Source: an uncultured Pseudomonadota bacterium (GTDB lineage Bacteria; Myxococcota_A; UBA796; SXON01). Taken from it: a DNA stretch of 64,000 nucleotides. The stretch is from positions 88,255 to 152,254 of the forward strand of contig CAISIK010000192.1 in the NCBI GenBank assembly GCA_903885375.1. The letters are read 5' to 3'. Shown piece after piece: positions 28,835-38,349 of this stretch. The notes under the pieces were generated by a model. It did no database searches. It was not told the origin of the DNA and was given only the letters and a program-made list of their open reading frames with translations. Each line of letters begins with the position of its first letter. The stretch's first letter is position 1. The position numbers and the translations under genes are program-made.

Positions 28835-29668
28835 ATGTTGAACCCGGGCGCCGTCGTTGACGGCTACCTCGTGGAGTCGGTCGTCGGCCGTGGCGCGATG
28901 GCCACCGTGTACCGCGTCTTCCACCTCGAGCGGCAGAGCGTGCATGCGTTGAAGGTGCTGCACGTGGGCGATGCCAGCCTGTCCGACCGTTTCGCGCGGG
29001 AGGTGCAGGCCCAGCGGCGGCTGCTCCACCCGAACGTCGTTCGGGTGGACGGCCTCACCGAGGTCGATGGCCTGCCGGGGCTCCTCATGGAGCTCGTTCC
29101 GGGGAACACGCTGCTCACCGTCATTTCGGGCCGCTCCCTTGATCTGGCCTCCGTCGATGCGCTCTTCGCGCAGGTCTGCGATGGGGTGGAGGCCGCCCAT
29201 GCCCTCCGCATCGTGCACCGAGATCTGAAGCCGGGGAACGTGCTCGTGGCGGTGCAGGAGGGTCGACTGGTGGCGAAGGTCTCCGACTTTGGCATGGTGA
29301 AGGTGCTGGGCGACTCCTTCACCGGGCCAGCGCTCACGCGGTCGCAAAGCGGTCTGGGCACCCCGGGGTACATGTCCCCGGAGCAGGTGTTCGACGCCAA
29401 GCGGGTGGACGAGCGAACCGACATCTTCGCCCTCGGCTGCTTGCTCTTCCGGATGCTGTGCGGCCGGGCTCCCTTCAGCGGTGAGCTGAGGGAGGTGCTG
29501 CAGAACGCCGCGAAGGGCGAGTACCCCGATCCGCTCTCGCTCCGGCGCGATCTCGCGGTTCGGCATGTCGAGACGATCCGGGCCTGCCTCCAGCCCAACC
29601 GCGATCGCCGCCCCCCCGACATCGCGGCGCTGCGCGCGTTGCACTCGGCGGGCCTTCCTCAACGATAG
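28835..29668 (+). CDS. Serine/threonine protein kinase
   Basis: VVGRGAMATVYRVFH, HALKVLH, IVHRDLKPGNVLV, VSDFGMVK, GTPGYMSPEQ. Confidence 0.92.
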   Translation: MLNPGAVVDGYLVESVVGRGAMATVYRVFHLERQSVHALKVLHVGDASLSDRFAREVQAQRRLLHPNVVRVDGLTEVDGLPGLLMELVPGNTLLTVISGRSLDLASVDALFAQVCDGVEAAHALRIVHRDLKPGNVLVAVQEGRLVAKVSDFGMVKVLGDSFTGPALTRSQSGLGTPGYMSPEQVFDAKRVDERTDIFALGCLLFRMLCGRAPFSGELREVLQNAAKGEYPDPLSLRRDLAVRHVETIRACLQPNRDRRPPDIAALRALHSAGLPQR

Positions 29669-29676
29669 GCTCCCGC

Positions 29677-30543
29677 GTGAGCCTCCTCTGGTTGATGCTG
29701 GTGCATGCCGCGCCGGGGGCCGCCCCGCCGCCGATCGTGGGGGGCGAGCCCGTCGATTCGGGCGCGGTGGTGCTCCTGGTCGTGAGCAACGAAACCGCCG
29801 ATCTCACGGCGGTGTGCTCCGGCTCCCGCCTCGACGCGTGGACGGTGCTGACGGCCGCCCACTGCGTCTTGCCCGGCGGCGGGCTCGAGCCGGCGCGCGT
29901 GCAGGTGGTGGCGGCCGCATCGCGCAACGACGCCACCGGATCGAACACGGTCGAGGCGGAGAGCTGGTCGGTCCACCCGGACTACGACGCCGACTCCGCC
30001 ACGTTCGACGTGGCCCTCCTCCTGCTCGCCGAGCCCTCGGAAGGGGAGACCGTGGCGCTCTTGCGGGATGCCCCCCGCGAGGGCGATGTCGGCGCGCCCC
30101 TCCAGCTCGTCGGCTTCGGGGCCACGGCGGATGCCGACGACAACGAGAACCCCACCCGCCGGGCGGCCAGCGTGCCCCTCTACGAGTTCGACTCCGCCTC
30201 GCTGTTCACGTGGGACCCGGCGGGCGAGATGAACGCCTGCTTCGGCGACTCCGGCGGCGCGATGTTCGCCCCCGACGGGAAGGGTGAGCCGGCGCTCGCG
30301 GGGGTCATCGGCTTCGTGAGCCTGTGCGAAGGTGGCAGCGCCGGCGGCGCCCGGAGTGACAAGGTGCTCCCCTGGCTCCGCGAGACCGTGGCGGTGGAGG
30401 ACACCACGCGCGCGCCGCTGGACGACGATACGGGCATCACGAGCCCCGGCGAGTGCGGCTGCGCGACCTCGGGCAGCCCCCACGGCCTCGCACCGGTCGC
30501 CCTCTTCCTGCGCCTCGGCCGCCGGCGCAACCGCCGCCGCTGA
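29677..30543 (+). CDS. Trypsin-like serine protease with MYXO-CTERM-like tail
   Basis: IVGGEPV, LTAAHCV, GDSGGAMF; C-term GECGCATSG...VALFLRLGRRRNRRR. Confidence 0.9.
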   Translation: MSLLWLMLVHAAPGAAPPPIVGGEPVDSGAVVLLVVSNETADLTAVCSGSRLDAWTVLTAAHCVLPGGGLEPARVQVVAAASRNDATGSNTVEAESWSVHPDYDADSATFDVALLLLAEPSEGETVALLRDAPREGDVGAPLQLVGFGATADADDNENPTRRAASVPLYEFDSASLFTWDPAGEMNACFGDSGGAMFAPDGKGEPALAGVIGFVSLCEGGSAGGARSDKVLPWLRETVAVEDTTRAPLDDDTGITSPGECGCATSGSPHGLAPVALFLRLGRRRNRRR

Positions 30544-30573
30544 CGGCCCCCGCGGGCGTGCTATCGTCGCCGC

Positions 30574-31002
30574 ATGTGGCTGATGCTGGTCCTGCAGGCG
30601 TGGGCCGTCGACGTGGACGTGACCGTGCGCCCCCCGCACGCCGCCCCCTTTTCCGTTCGCCTCCTCGACGTGGAGCCCGGCCCCGTCGGCGGTTCGCTGG
30701 TGATGCCCTGGTTCGACCGCGACACCGTAGTGGTGGACCTCGAACTGTACAGGAAGAAGGGCGTCTACCGCCTCAACGTCATCCTGACGCAGCTCCTCCG
30801 GACCGAGAGCGGGGGCCTGCGCCCGGCGCCCGTCAAGACCGAGATGCTCGACATGCTCCCCGACAAACGCGCGAGCCTGAGCCTCCGCCGCGGCGCCCCG
30901 ACGGCGGCCGATCCCGATCTCGAGGACGTCTGGATCCTCGAGGCGAACCTCACCCAGGTGCCCGACCCGCCTCCCTCGGACCCCGGCGCCCCCGTGCCGT
31001 GA
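30574..31002 (+). CDS. Small secreted hypothetical protein
   Basis: 142 aa, MWLMLVLQAWAVD signal-like start. Confidence 0.55.
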   Translation: MWLMLVLQAWAVDVDVTVRPPHAAPFSVRLLDVEPGPVGGSLVMPWFDRDTVVVDLELYRKKGVYRLNVILTQLLRTESGGLRPAPVKTEMLDMLPDKRASLSLRRGAPTAADPDLEDVWILEANLTQVPDPPPSDPGAPVP

Positions 31003-31011
31003 CGTGCCGCG

Positions 31012-31072
31012 GTCGTCCCGCGTCCGCCACCGTCGACCCCGCGCCCAGGGTCGCCGCGTCCTGCCCGGCCGG
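31012..31072. repeat. ~60-bp direct repeat, copy A
   Basis: Near-identical to ~31259..31318 (GACCCCGCGCCCA-GGTCGCCGCGTCCTGCCCGGCCGG). Confidence 0.75.
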
Positions 31073-31258
31073 TCAGGCCGGTGCAGCCAGACCATCGCGG
31101 GCCGGCGGTGTGTGGCGCTCTCCGCCCTCGGCGCCCCCCGGTCCCGATGACGAGCCGGGTGACGGTGCGGTCCGCGGCGACCGAGGCCCGCTTCGGGCCG
31201 ACGGAGCGGTGGACTGCGCCGGCAGGCCCCCACACCAACGCCCGGTCGTCCCCGCCGC

Positions 31259-31318
31259 CGTCCCGCGTCCGCCCGCCGCCGACCCCGCGCCCACGGTCGC
31301 CGCGTCCTGCCCGGCCGG
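31259..31318. repeat. ~60-bp direct repeat, copy B
   Basis: See copy A. Confidence 0.75.
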
Positions 31319-31360
31319 CTCGGAGCGCCGCCGGTCGGGCAGTGAGCGCCGGACCGCCCG

Positions 31361-32839
31361 TCAGAACCGATAAAGCGCTCGCTCGCCGTCCTCCTCCGCC
31401 AGAAACGCTCCCCCAGCCACCAGCGCTGCTTCGAGCCGGGCAGCCCGCTCGGGACCGTAGAGATCGCGGTGGACCATCGCCTGGTGCACCCCCGCATCCC
31501 GCGCCCCCACGAGGTCGGGCGCGATCGGCTCGACGCCAAGGGCACGATCCCAGCTCCGGAAGGAGTCGAGCCAGGCGGCGTCACCATCGTGGGCGATGCC
31601 GTTGAAGTCCAGCGTCCACGGGGAAGCCGCGCCGGTCTGGAGCTGCGCGTAGAGGAACCAGCGCGCCCGGGGACGCGAGGGGTTCGGCACCCCCGGCGGG
31701 AGCGCCAACGGACCGGGGAGCTCCAGCAGGACCGTGGGCGTGACAGCCTCGTAGACGGTGGGCAGCTCACGGGGCGCGCCGGGAACGACGGGGTGGATCG
31801 GCCCCAGCAGGAGCCCCTCCAGCCAGGGGAGGAAGAGCCACACCGCACGCACCTCCATCGCAGAGACCAGCGCCGCGAGGCAGAGGAGCGTGCCGGCGTG
31901 CCAGCGGTAGGGGAAGCGCACCATCTCCAGCACGGGCAGGTGCCACCACGGCCCTCGCCCCGTGCTCAGGACGAGGCAGAGGAGCGCGCCCGCCACGAAC
32001 ACCGGGGAGCGGTGGCGCGCGAGGACCCCGATCACCACCGCGCTCACGCCCACGAAGGTGTTGAGCGCGAACGGGGTGCCCCCGAGGAACCAGGGGGTGG
32101 CGAAGCCGAAGGGGGCGCCCATGGCGGCGCGGAGCGTGTCGTCGAGGGGGGCGTTGCCGCCGAAGGCGCCGTGGAAGGCGCTGAAGGCCACGGGGGCCAC
32201 GAGGAAGCCGAGGAGGCTCCATCGCGCGGTGGGCAGGCGCAACGCGGCGAGGGCGGCGAGCGCGCACGCCACCATGCCGAGGTACCAGCTCGCGAGGATG
32301 CAGAGGCCGAGGGCGAAGGCGGCCGCTACCGGGCGGCGGGCGCTCACCATCCAGGCCCAGAGGGCCAGCGCCCATCCGTCCGTCCCCTCCACGATGCCCT
32401 CGGCGGCGTAGCCGTGAAAGAAGGGCGAGGCGCCGAACAGCAGAGCGCCCGCCAGCGCGGGGATCGGCGGGCGGCCGAGGTCGACCAGCCACTCCCAGCA
32501 GAACCAGACCGTGGCGGCGCGGGCGACGACCAGCGTGGCCACGTAGGCGGCATCGGGCCCGGCGAGCGCGTGCACGGGCCAGCCGAGGAGGCCGTGCAGG
32601 GGGCTGGAGTAGTAGAAGCCGATGCCCCCGGGAGCGCCCATCCGGGTGGTGTGGGTGACGAGACCGGGGAGGCCGGAGGTGAAGACGTCGAGGCCCCAGA
32701 CGGAGGGGTACAGGTCCGTGTAGGGCGAGCCCGGCAGCTCACCGCGCAGGAGCGCCGGCAGCAGGGGCAGGATCGCCCACAGCACGGCGACGAGCACGAC
32801 GACGGGACGCAGCGAGGAGATGCGCAAGCACGCCAGCAT
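31361..32839 (-). CDS. Polytopic membrane protein, unknown function
   Basis: Multiple hydrophobic helices, internal start MLACLRISSLRPVVVLVAVLWAILPLLP. Confidence 0.75.
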   Translation of the reverse strand: MLACLRISSLRPVVVLVAVLWAILPLLPALLRGELPGSPYTDLYPSVWGLDVFTSGLPGLVTHTTRMGAPGGIGFYYSSPLHGLLGWPVHALAGPDAAYVATLVVARAATVWFCWEWLVDLGRPPIPALAGALLFGASPFFHGYAAEGIVEGTDGWALALWAWMVSARRPVAAAFALGLCILASWYLGMVACALAALAALRLPTARWSLLGFLVAPVAFSAFHGAFGGNAPLDDTLRAAMGAPFGFATPWFLGGTPFALNTFVGVSAVVIGVLARHRSPVFVAGALLCLVLSTGRGPWWHLPVLEMVRFPYRWHAGTLLCLAALVSAMEVRAVWLFLPWLEGLLLGPIHPVVPGAPRELPTVYEAVTPTVLLELPGPLALPPGVPNPSRPRARWFLYAQLQTGAASPWTLDFNGIAHDGDAAWLDSFRSWDRALGVEPIAPDLVGARDAGVHQAMVHRDLYGPERAARLEAALVAGGAFLAEEDGERALYRF

Positions 32840-32897
32840 ACGCCGGCACGGCGCGAAGTTCCTGCCCCGCTGGCGCGGGCGGCATAGGCGGCCGTCC

Positions 32898-33956
32898 ATG
32901 ACCCTCCCCGAACTGCTGCCCTGGGGCAGCGAGGCCGAAGCGGCGGCCCTCCTCCACCTCGACCAGCTCACCAAGCCGCCGGGCAGCCTCGGCCGCATCG
33001 AACGCCTCGGCAGCTGGTGGTGTGGCGCCACGAGCACCTTCCCGGCCCGTCGCCCGGAGCGGGCCCGTCTGTACACGTTCGCGGGCGATCACGGCGTCAC
33101 GGCCGAGGGGGTCTCCCCCTACCCGAGCGCCGTCACGGGGCAGATGGTGCACAACTTCCTTGCGGGTGGCGCCGCGGTGAACGTGTTCGCGCGGCAGTAC
33201 GGCGTGGAGCTCGCGGTGGTCGACGTGGGGGTGGCCGGCGGGCTCGAAGGCGCGGCCAGCTCCAGCCACGCCGCGTTCCTCGCGCGTCGCGTGCGGAGCG
33301 GCACGGGCAACATGGCGCGTGAGCTGGCCATGACGCGGGAGGAGGCGGAAGCGGCGGTGGCGGTCGGCGTCGCGTGTGCACGTGAGGCGGCCAGCGAGGG
33401 CGTCTCCATCCTCGGCGCCGGCGAGATGGGCATCGGAAACACCACGGCGGCGGCGGCCTGCCTCGCCGCCACGGCGGGCATGCCCGGCAAGCTCGTGGCT
33501 GGCCGCGGCACCGGGGTGGACGACGCGGGGCTCGCCCGGAAGGTGGCCACCATCGACCGCGCCATCGCGCTGCACCGGCCCGATCGTTTCGATGGCATGG
33601 GCATCCTCTCCGCGGTGGGCGGGCTCGAGATCGCGGCCATCGCTGGCCTGTGCATCGGGGGCGCCTCCCTGGGCATTCCCGTCGTGCTCGATGGCTTCAT
33701 CAGCACCGCAGGCGGCATGATCGCGAACCTGCTCGTCCCGGGGGTGAGCGCCTGGTTCCAGGTGAGCCACAAGAGCGCGGAGAACGCGCACTGGGCGATG
33801 AGTCGGATGCTCGGCAAGGACCCGGTGCACGACCTCGAGCTCCGGCTCGGGGAGGGGACGGGCGCGATCCTCGGAATCGACACCGTCCGCCTCGCCACGC
33901 GCGTGATGGCAGAGATGGCTACGTTCACGAGCGCCGGGGTAGGGAACAAAGCGTGA
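32898..33956 (+). CDS. cobT: Nicotinate-nucleotide--dimethylbenzimidazole phosphoribosyltransferase
   Basis: LTKPPGSLGRIE, FAGDHGVTAEGVSPYP, GAGEMGIGNTTAAA, GTGVDD, DGFISTAGG. Confidence 0.95.
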   Translation: MTLPELLPWGSEAEAAALLHLDQLTKPPGSLGRIERLGSWWCGATSTFPARRPERARLYTFAGDHGVTAEGVSPYPSAVTGQMVHNFLAGGAAVNVFARQYGVELAVVDVGVAGGLEGAASSSHAAFLARRVRSGTGNMARELAMTREEAEAAVAVGVACAREAASEGVSILGAGEMGIGNTTAAAACLAATAGMPGKLVAGRGTGVDDAGLARKVATIDRAIALHRPDRFDGMGILSAVGGLEIAAIAGLCIGGASLGIPVVLDGFISTAGGMIANLLVPGVSAWFQVSHKSAENAHWAMSRMLGKDPVHDLELRLGEGTGAILGIDTVRLATRVMAEMATFTSAGVGNKA

Positions 33957-33966
33957 GGGAGGCGGC

Positions 33967-35238
33967 TTGATGGGGGTTGGCTCGCTGCTCCGACTCCTCG
34001 CCTGCACCGCGAGCCAGGCCATCGCCATCGGCGGCGACTCATCCGCGCCGGTCGACACGGGGAGCGATCCGGCCGAGCTCCTCCCCGCGCCCGATCCCAC
34101 GGAGGAGCCGGCGCTCACGGCCCCCGCCCCGGTGGAGGTGGCCTGCCCCGGTCCCATCCCCGTGGACGCCGACATCCCCTGCACCATCCGCTTCCTCCTG
34201 CCCGACGGCACGGAAACATGGAGCGGCGCGGTGGATGTGCACCAACGCGGGCGCAGCTCGGCCGGCTTTCCGAAGCCGCAGTACCGCCTCACGCTCCGCG
34301 GCGAGGATGGCGAGGAGGCCGCGCCCGATCTGTACGGCATGGGCGGCGAAGCCGACTGGGTGCTCAACGGCATGTGGATCGACCGCGCCCTGATCCGCAA
34401 CAAGCTCGCCTACGACCTGTTCCGCGCGCTCTCCGACGGCGCCGACTGGGCGCCGGAGTCGGTGTACGTGGAGCTCACCCTCGATGGCGGGTACCAGGGC
34501 GTCTACCTGCTCAACGAGGTGGTGGATCGTGATGCGACCCGCCTCGATTTCGCGGCCGACGACGGGACCGGCGCACGCTTCATCGTCGCGGCAGACGAGT
34601 CGGGTTTCGCGAGCACCGTGCAGTATGCGAGCTGGCGCATCGACTCCCCTTCCGGGCAGGCGCTCACCCGCCAGGCCGAAGCCGGGGTGAAGGCGGAGGT
34701 GGCCGCGTGGGAGTCCTCGCTTCGGGCGGGGGATGGTTTCGACCACATGGAGCTCGACAGCTTCGTGCGTTTCGTGATCATCGAGGAGTTCATGAAGAAC
34801 AACGACGCCTACTTCCTCAGCCACCGTGTGTGGCGGGGCGACGAGGGGCGGCTACGGATGGTCCCCTGGGACCTCGACCTCACCCTCGGCCAGCCCAACT
34901 ACAACGAGAACTGGCGGACGGACACGTGGATCGCCTACCGGCCCGAGCTGGTGTCGCTCCCCGCGGAGCAGGAGGCCTTCCGCGCGCGCCTCGTGGCGCT
35001 CTGGCAGGAGGCCCGCGAGGGGCCGCTGGCCACCGACGCCGTGCTGGCCCGCATCGCGGCGCAGCGGGCCGTCCTCGGCGATGCGGTGGATCGAAACTGG
35101 GAGCGCTGGGACATCACCACCGTGGACTTCGGCGGCGAGCTGTACGCGGTGGGCTCCGCCGAGGAGGAGTACGCGCGCGTCGAGGCCTGGGTCGTGGCGC
35201 GGCTCGCCTGGATGGACGCCCAGATCGCCCGCTACTGA
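33967..35238 (+). CDS. CotH-type kinase family protein
   Basis: HQRGRSSAGFPKPQYRLTL, DWVLNGMWIDRALIRNKLAYDLF, YQGVYLLNEVVDRD, KNNDAYFLSHRVWR, MVPWDLDLTLG. Confidence 0.88.
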   Translation: MMGVGSLLRLLACTASQAIAIGGDSSAPVDTGSDPAELLPAPDPTEEPALTAPAPVEVACPGPIPVDADIPCTIRFLLPDGTETWSGAVDVHQRGRSSAGFPKPQYRLTLRGEDGEEAAPDLYGMGGEADWVLNGMWIDRALIRNKLAYDLFRALSDGADWAPESVYVELTLDGGYQGVYLLNEVVDRDATRLDFAADDGTGARFIVAADESGFASTVQYASWRIDSPSGQALTRQAEAGVKAEVAAWESSLRAGDGFDHMELDSFVRFVIIEEFMKNNDAYFLSHRVWRGDEGRLRMVPWDLDLTLGQPNYNENWRTDTWIAYRPELVSLPAEQEAFRARLVALWQEAREGPLATDAVLARIAAQRAVLGDAVDRNWERWDITTVDFGGELYAVGSAEEEYARVEAWVVARLAWMDAQIARY

Positions 35239-35302
35239 CCGGCCCGCCCGCGACATGAACTTGCGGGTGTGCAACGCGGAGAGCCGCGCGGCTTCGTCGT
35301 CG
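35227..35302. repeat. 76-bp direct repeat, copy 1 (cotH-like stop plus 3'-end fragment of the ferritin-like gene)
   Basis: GCCCGCTaCTGACCGGCCCGCCCGCgACATGAAcTTGCGGGTGTGCAaCGCGGAGAGCC...GCGGCTTCGTCGTCG versus 36355..36430. Confidence 0.92.
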
Positions 35303-35515
35303 ATGCCCAGGCGGGGTGCGGTGTGCATGGCTGGGTCGGGCCGGCGCGGCGCGACCGGCAGCTCGGCGCGCGTGGGCAGGACCGCGCCGGGCTCGCCAAC
35401 TGTGCGTTCACCCCGTTCTTTCCAAGCCACGAAGGTGCGTTGTTCGCGACTCGCAGGCGAACCCCTCGCGAAGTCCTCACCTGGTCGGTAGACCTGACGT
35501 ACAGGAGTGCCGTAC

Positions 35516-35779
35516 ATGTCCGCAGCACCGCTCGCCCGGATTGAAATGCGAGTCGGCACCGAACTCAAGGAGCGGGTCCGCCGGGCCGCCGAGCTGCGGG
35601 GGGTCAGCTTCACGCGGTTTGCCCTCGATGCCCTGGCCAGGGCGGCCACCGACGTGCTGGAGCCAAAACCCGACGGGAAGCCGCGCTTGCTGGGATGGGC
35701 GGTGGGAACGGCCAGCGAGGGCGAGGACATCGTGTCCCCCGCAACCTCCCTCGACGACTGGAATGCGCTCCGCGAATGA
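35516..35779 (+). CDS. Ribbon-helix-helix-like antitoxin
   Basis: Short basic protein RIEMRVGTELKERVRRAAELRGVSFTRFALDALARAATDVLE; stop overlaps the PIN-domain start (ATGA). Confidence 0.7.
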   Translation: MSAAPLARIEMRVGTELKERVRRAAELRGVSFTRFALDALARAATDVLEPKPDGKPRLLGWAVGTASEGEDIVSPATSLDDWNALRE

Positions 35780-36174
35780 AGCTCCTGCTCGATACGCATG
35801 TGTGGTTCTGGGCCGCCGTCCGACCCGATTCGCTCTCCGGGCCCGCCGCCGAGGCCATCGCCGACCCCGCCAACCAGCTCGGTCTGTCCGCGATCACGCT
35901 CTGGGAGCTGCTCGTGCTCGCCAGGAACGGGAGAATCGACCTCGGAGCAGACCGACAGGCTTGGGTGCGGAAGCACATCGTGGAATCGCCGATTCCAAAG
36001 GATACCTTCCCGCTCACGTTGGCGATCGCCGCCCGAGGCGAGCACCTGCCCGACTACGAAAATCCGGATCCGGCCGACCGATTCCTTGCCGCCACTGCGC
36101 TGGAGCACGACCTCACGCTCGTGACCGCCGACCGGTCGCTACGCGAATACGGTCGACTCCGCACCCTCTGGTAG
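35776..36174 (+). CDS. vapC: PIN-domain (VapC-type) toxin
   Basis: MKLLLDTHVWFWAAV, SAITLWELLVLA, DPADRFLAATALEHDLTLVTADRSLREY. Confidence 0.9.
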   Translation: MKLLLDTHVWFWAAVRPDSLSGPAAEAIADPANQLGLSAITLWELLVLARNGRIDLGADRQAWVRKHIVESPIPKDTFPLTLAIAARGEHLPDYENPDPADRFLAATALEHDLTLVTADRSLREYGRLRTLW

Positions 36175-36214
36175 GCCCACTACTTCCCCTTCTGCTTGGC
36201 CGCCGGCGTTTCAA

Positions 36215-36332
36215 TCATCCGCACCGGCCCACCACGAGGTCCACGTGGCGGTTCTTCGACTGGTCCGCCGCGTTCTTCTCCTTCACCAGCGGCTTGCTCT
36301 CGCCATGGCCCGTGGCCTCCAGTCGCCCTGAC
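36215..36332 (-). pseudogene. 3'-end fragment of an OmpA-family C-terminal domain gene
   Basis: Minus-strand translation LEATGHGESKPLVKEKNAADQSKNRHVDLVVG resembles the OmpA C-terminal end; no upstream portion present. Confidence 0.6.
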
Positions 36333-36354
36333 GCTGGCCACCGACGCCGTGCTC

Positions 36355-36430
36355 GCCCGCTCCTGACCGGCCCGCCCGCTACATGAAGTTGCGGGTGTGC
36401 AGCGCGGAGAGCCTTGCGGCTTCGTCGTCG
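36355..36430. repeat. 76-bp direct repeat, copy 2, preceded by a 28-bp cotH fragment (36333..36360 ~ 35023..35050)
   Basis: See copy 1. Confidence 0.92.
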
Positions 36431-37527
36431 CCGAACCCGAGGGTCTCGAGCCGCACCCGCCGGCCGTGGTCCATCTCGGCCACGAGCCGGGCCACCGCAT
36501 CCCACCCGCGGGCGAGCGCTCCGGGCGCGAAGGAGCCGGCGGCGAGCACCACGAGGCTGTCGAAGACGTCGGCGTTGAGCCCGGCGGTGTCGCGGAGCGC
36601 GTCGTGCCGGCCCTCCACGGCGGCCACGAGCCGGGCGCGGAGGGCGGGGTCGGCGCGGAGGTGGGCCTGGAGGTGGGAGAGCCCGAACGCCACGTGGCGG
36701 GCCTCGTCCTGGGCGGCCAGGCGCGTGATCGTGCGGGTGAGCGGGTCGCCGTGTTCGGCGAGGAAGCGGAGGAGCGAGAGGAAGCTCCCCTCGCCGAGGA
36801 CGGCGAGCAGGAAGCCGGCGAGCGCGAAGTCGGGCTCGGCGAGGAGCGTGCCGAGCGAGGCCTGCCCGCTCGCCGTGGAGCTGCCGAGGAGCGGGCTCCG
36901 CAGCGCCGCCCGGCGAGTGAACACCTCGATGTGCCGCGCCTCGTCGGCCACCTGGATGGCCAGCACCTGCGCCACCTCGCGGAAGTGGGGGTGCAGCTGG
37001 CCGAGGAACCGCGCCGGCACGAGCAGCGCCGCCGTCTCGTTCTCGATGAGGTAGGTGAACACCTGCACGACGGCCGCTTCCACCTCGGGGTCGAGCCCGG
37101 GGTCCTCCCACGGGATGCTCGCCGGGTCCCACTGGGCGGCGGCGGCCTGCGCGTAGAGCCGCGCGGCGTCGTCGGTCCAGACCTCGTCGCGGGCGTGGAG
37201 CGCGAACGGCTGCGGCGCCGTGCCCGCCTCCACGAGCGCGCCACGGGCCGCGAAGCCCCACGACGCCTCGGGGTGGGCCACCACGCCGTCGGGCGCGGCC
37301 GTCCCCGCCCGCGTGGCGCCCGTCCACCGATCGGCCCTCCCCCGCGTGACCGTGTGCCCGTCGAGCGCATGCCCCTGCGACCGCGCCCAGGCCCGGAGGT
37401 GGGGCAGGAGCTCGGGGTGGGTGCCGCGCACGTGCACCTGCCCGCTCGCCGCGAGCGCCCGCTTCACGAGGAGGTGGGCGCCCCGGTCGAAGCCGAGGCT
37501 GCCGAGGTCGAGCTCGGTGGCCATCAC
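36379..37527 (-). CDS. Ferritin-like (di-iron) domain protein with TusA-like N-terminus
   Basis: VHVRGTHPELLPHLRAWARSQGHAL (TusA-like); two E...EARH motifs: ENETAALLV...VADEARHIEVF and GEGSFLSLL...QDEARHVAFG. Confidence 0.78.
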   Translation of the reverse strand: MMATELDLGSLGFDRGAHLLVKRALAASGQVHVRGTHPELLPHLRAWARSQGHALDGHTVTRGRADRWTGATRAGTAAPDGVVAHPEASWGFAARGALVEAGTAPQPFALHARDEVWTDDAARLYAQAAAAQWDPASIPWEDPGLDPEVEAAVVQVFTYLIENETAALLVPARFLGQLHPHFREVAQVLAIQVADEARHIEVFTRRAALRSPLLGSSTASGQASLGTLLAEPDFALAGFLLAVLGEGSFLSLLRFLAEHGDPLTRTITRLAAQDEARHVAFGLSHLQAHLRADPALRARLVAAVEGRHDALRDTAGLNADVFDSLVVLAAGSFAPGALARGWDAVARLVAEMDHGRRVRLETLGFGDDEAARLSALHTRNFM

Positions 37528-37531
37528 CGAC

Positions 37532-38341
37532 TCAGACGCCCAGCGGCGGGAGCCCGAACCGGCGGCAGGCGCGCTCCAGCGGCGCGTAGCCGTGGGTGCG
37601 GCCGGGAACCCACGCCTTCAAGCCCTCCAGATCAAGCAGCGGACGCAGCGCCGGGTCGTTGTACGACATGGCGAGCAGCAGCTCGGCGAAGCGGCGGTGG
37701 GCCGCGGTGGGGGCGTCGAGCACGGTGAAGTTGCAGTGGTCGTAGGGTTCCGTCACGGCGATGAGCCGCGTGCTGCCGGCGGGGAGGGTGCCCTCCTTGC
37801 CGAACAGGAGGTGGTTGCCGTCGATCATGCAGGCCGCATCGACCTCGCCGCGCATGAGCGCCTTCGCGGCATCCCGCTCGCCGCCGATGTGATCACCGTG
37901 CTTGCCGAGGAGCACGTCGTGGCGCACCGCCTCGACCTTCACGCCGATGCCGGCGAGCAGCTCGAGCGGGATCATCGTGGCCTGCGGGGAGTCGGCCGCC
38001 CCCACGCCCACCCGTTTGCCGGCGAGGTCCTCCAGCGTGTGGATGGGGCTGTCGGCGCGCACGGCGATGACCGAGGTGAGGTCGCAGTCGGTGTCGCGCA
38101 TCACGATGGCATGCGCCTCGCGACCGGCGGCCGCGGCGGCGGCCTTCGCCTGGAGCCAGGCGAGCGGCGAGTTCCACGCCACGTTGATGTCGCCACGCAG
38201 GTGCGCCGCCACCTGCCGTTCGTAGGTGGTGTAGAGCACGTAGTCGAACTCGAGGCCCGCCTCGGCGAAGAAGCGAGCGAAGCCGTCCCAGATGGTGACG
38301 ACCTTGGGGTCGTAGGCGACCGCGCCGAGGAGGATGCCCAT
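37532..38341 (-). CDS. PhnD/SsuA-type periplasmic substrate-binding-like protein
   Basis: YDPKVVTIWDGFARFF..., DINVAWNSPLAW, DLAGKRVGVGAADSPQATMIPL, GEVDAACMIDGNH. Confidence 0.82.
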   Translation of the reverse strand: MGILLGAVAYDPKVVTIWDGFARFFAEAGLEFDYVLYTTYERQVAAHLRGDINVAWNSPLAWLQAKAAAAAAGREAHAIVMRDTDCDLTSVIAVRADSPIHTLEDLAGKRVGVGAADSPQATMIPLELLAGIGVKVEAVRHDVLLGKHGDHIGGERDAAKALMRGEVDAACMIDGNHLLFGKEGTLPAGSTRLIAVTEPYDHCNFTVLDAPTAAHRRFAELLLAMSYNDPALRPLLDLEGLKAWVPGRTHGYAPLERACRRFGLPPLGV

Positions 38342-38349
38342 GAGAACTC

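Noticed and set aside
35516-36174. TA pair considered as the marker of a larger mobile island or prophage
   Set aside because: No integrase, tRNA site or phage genes nearby; only the local ~1 kb insertion is supported
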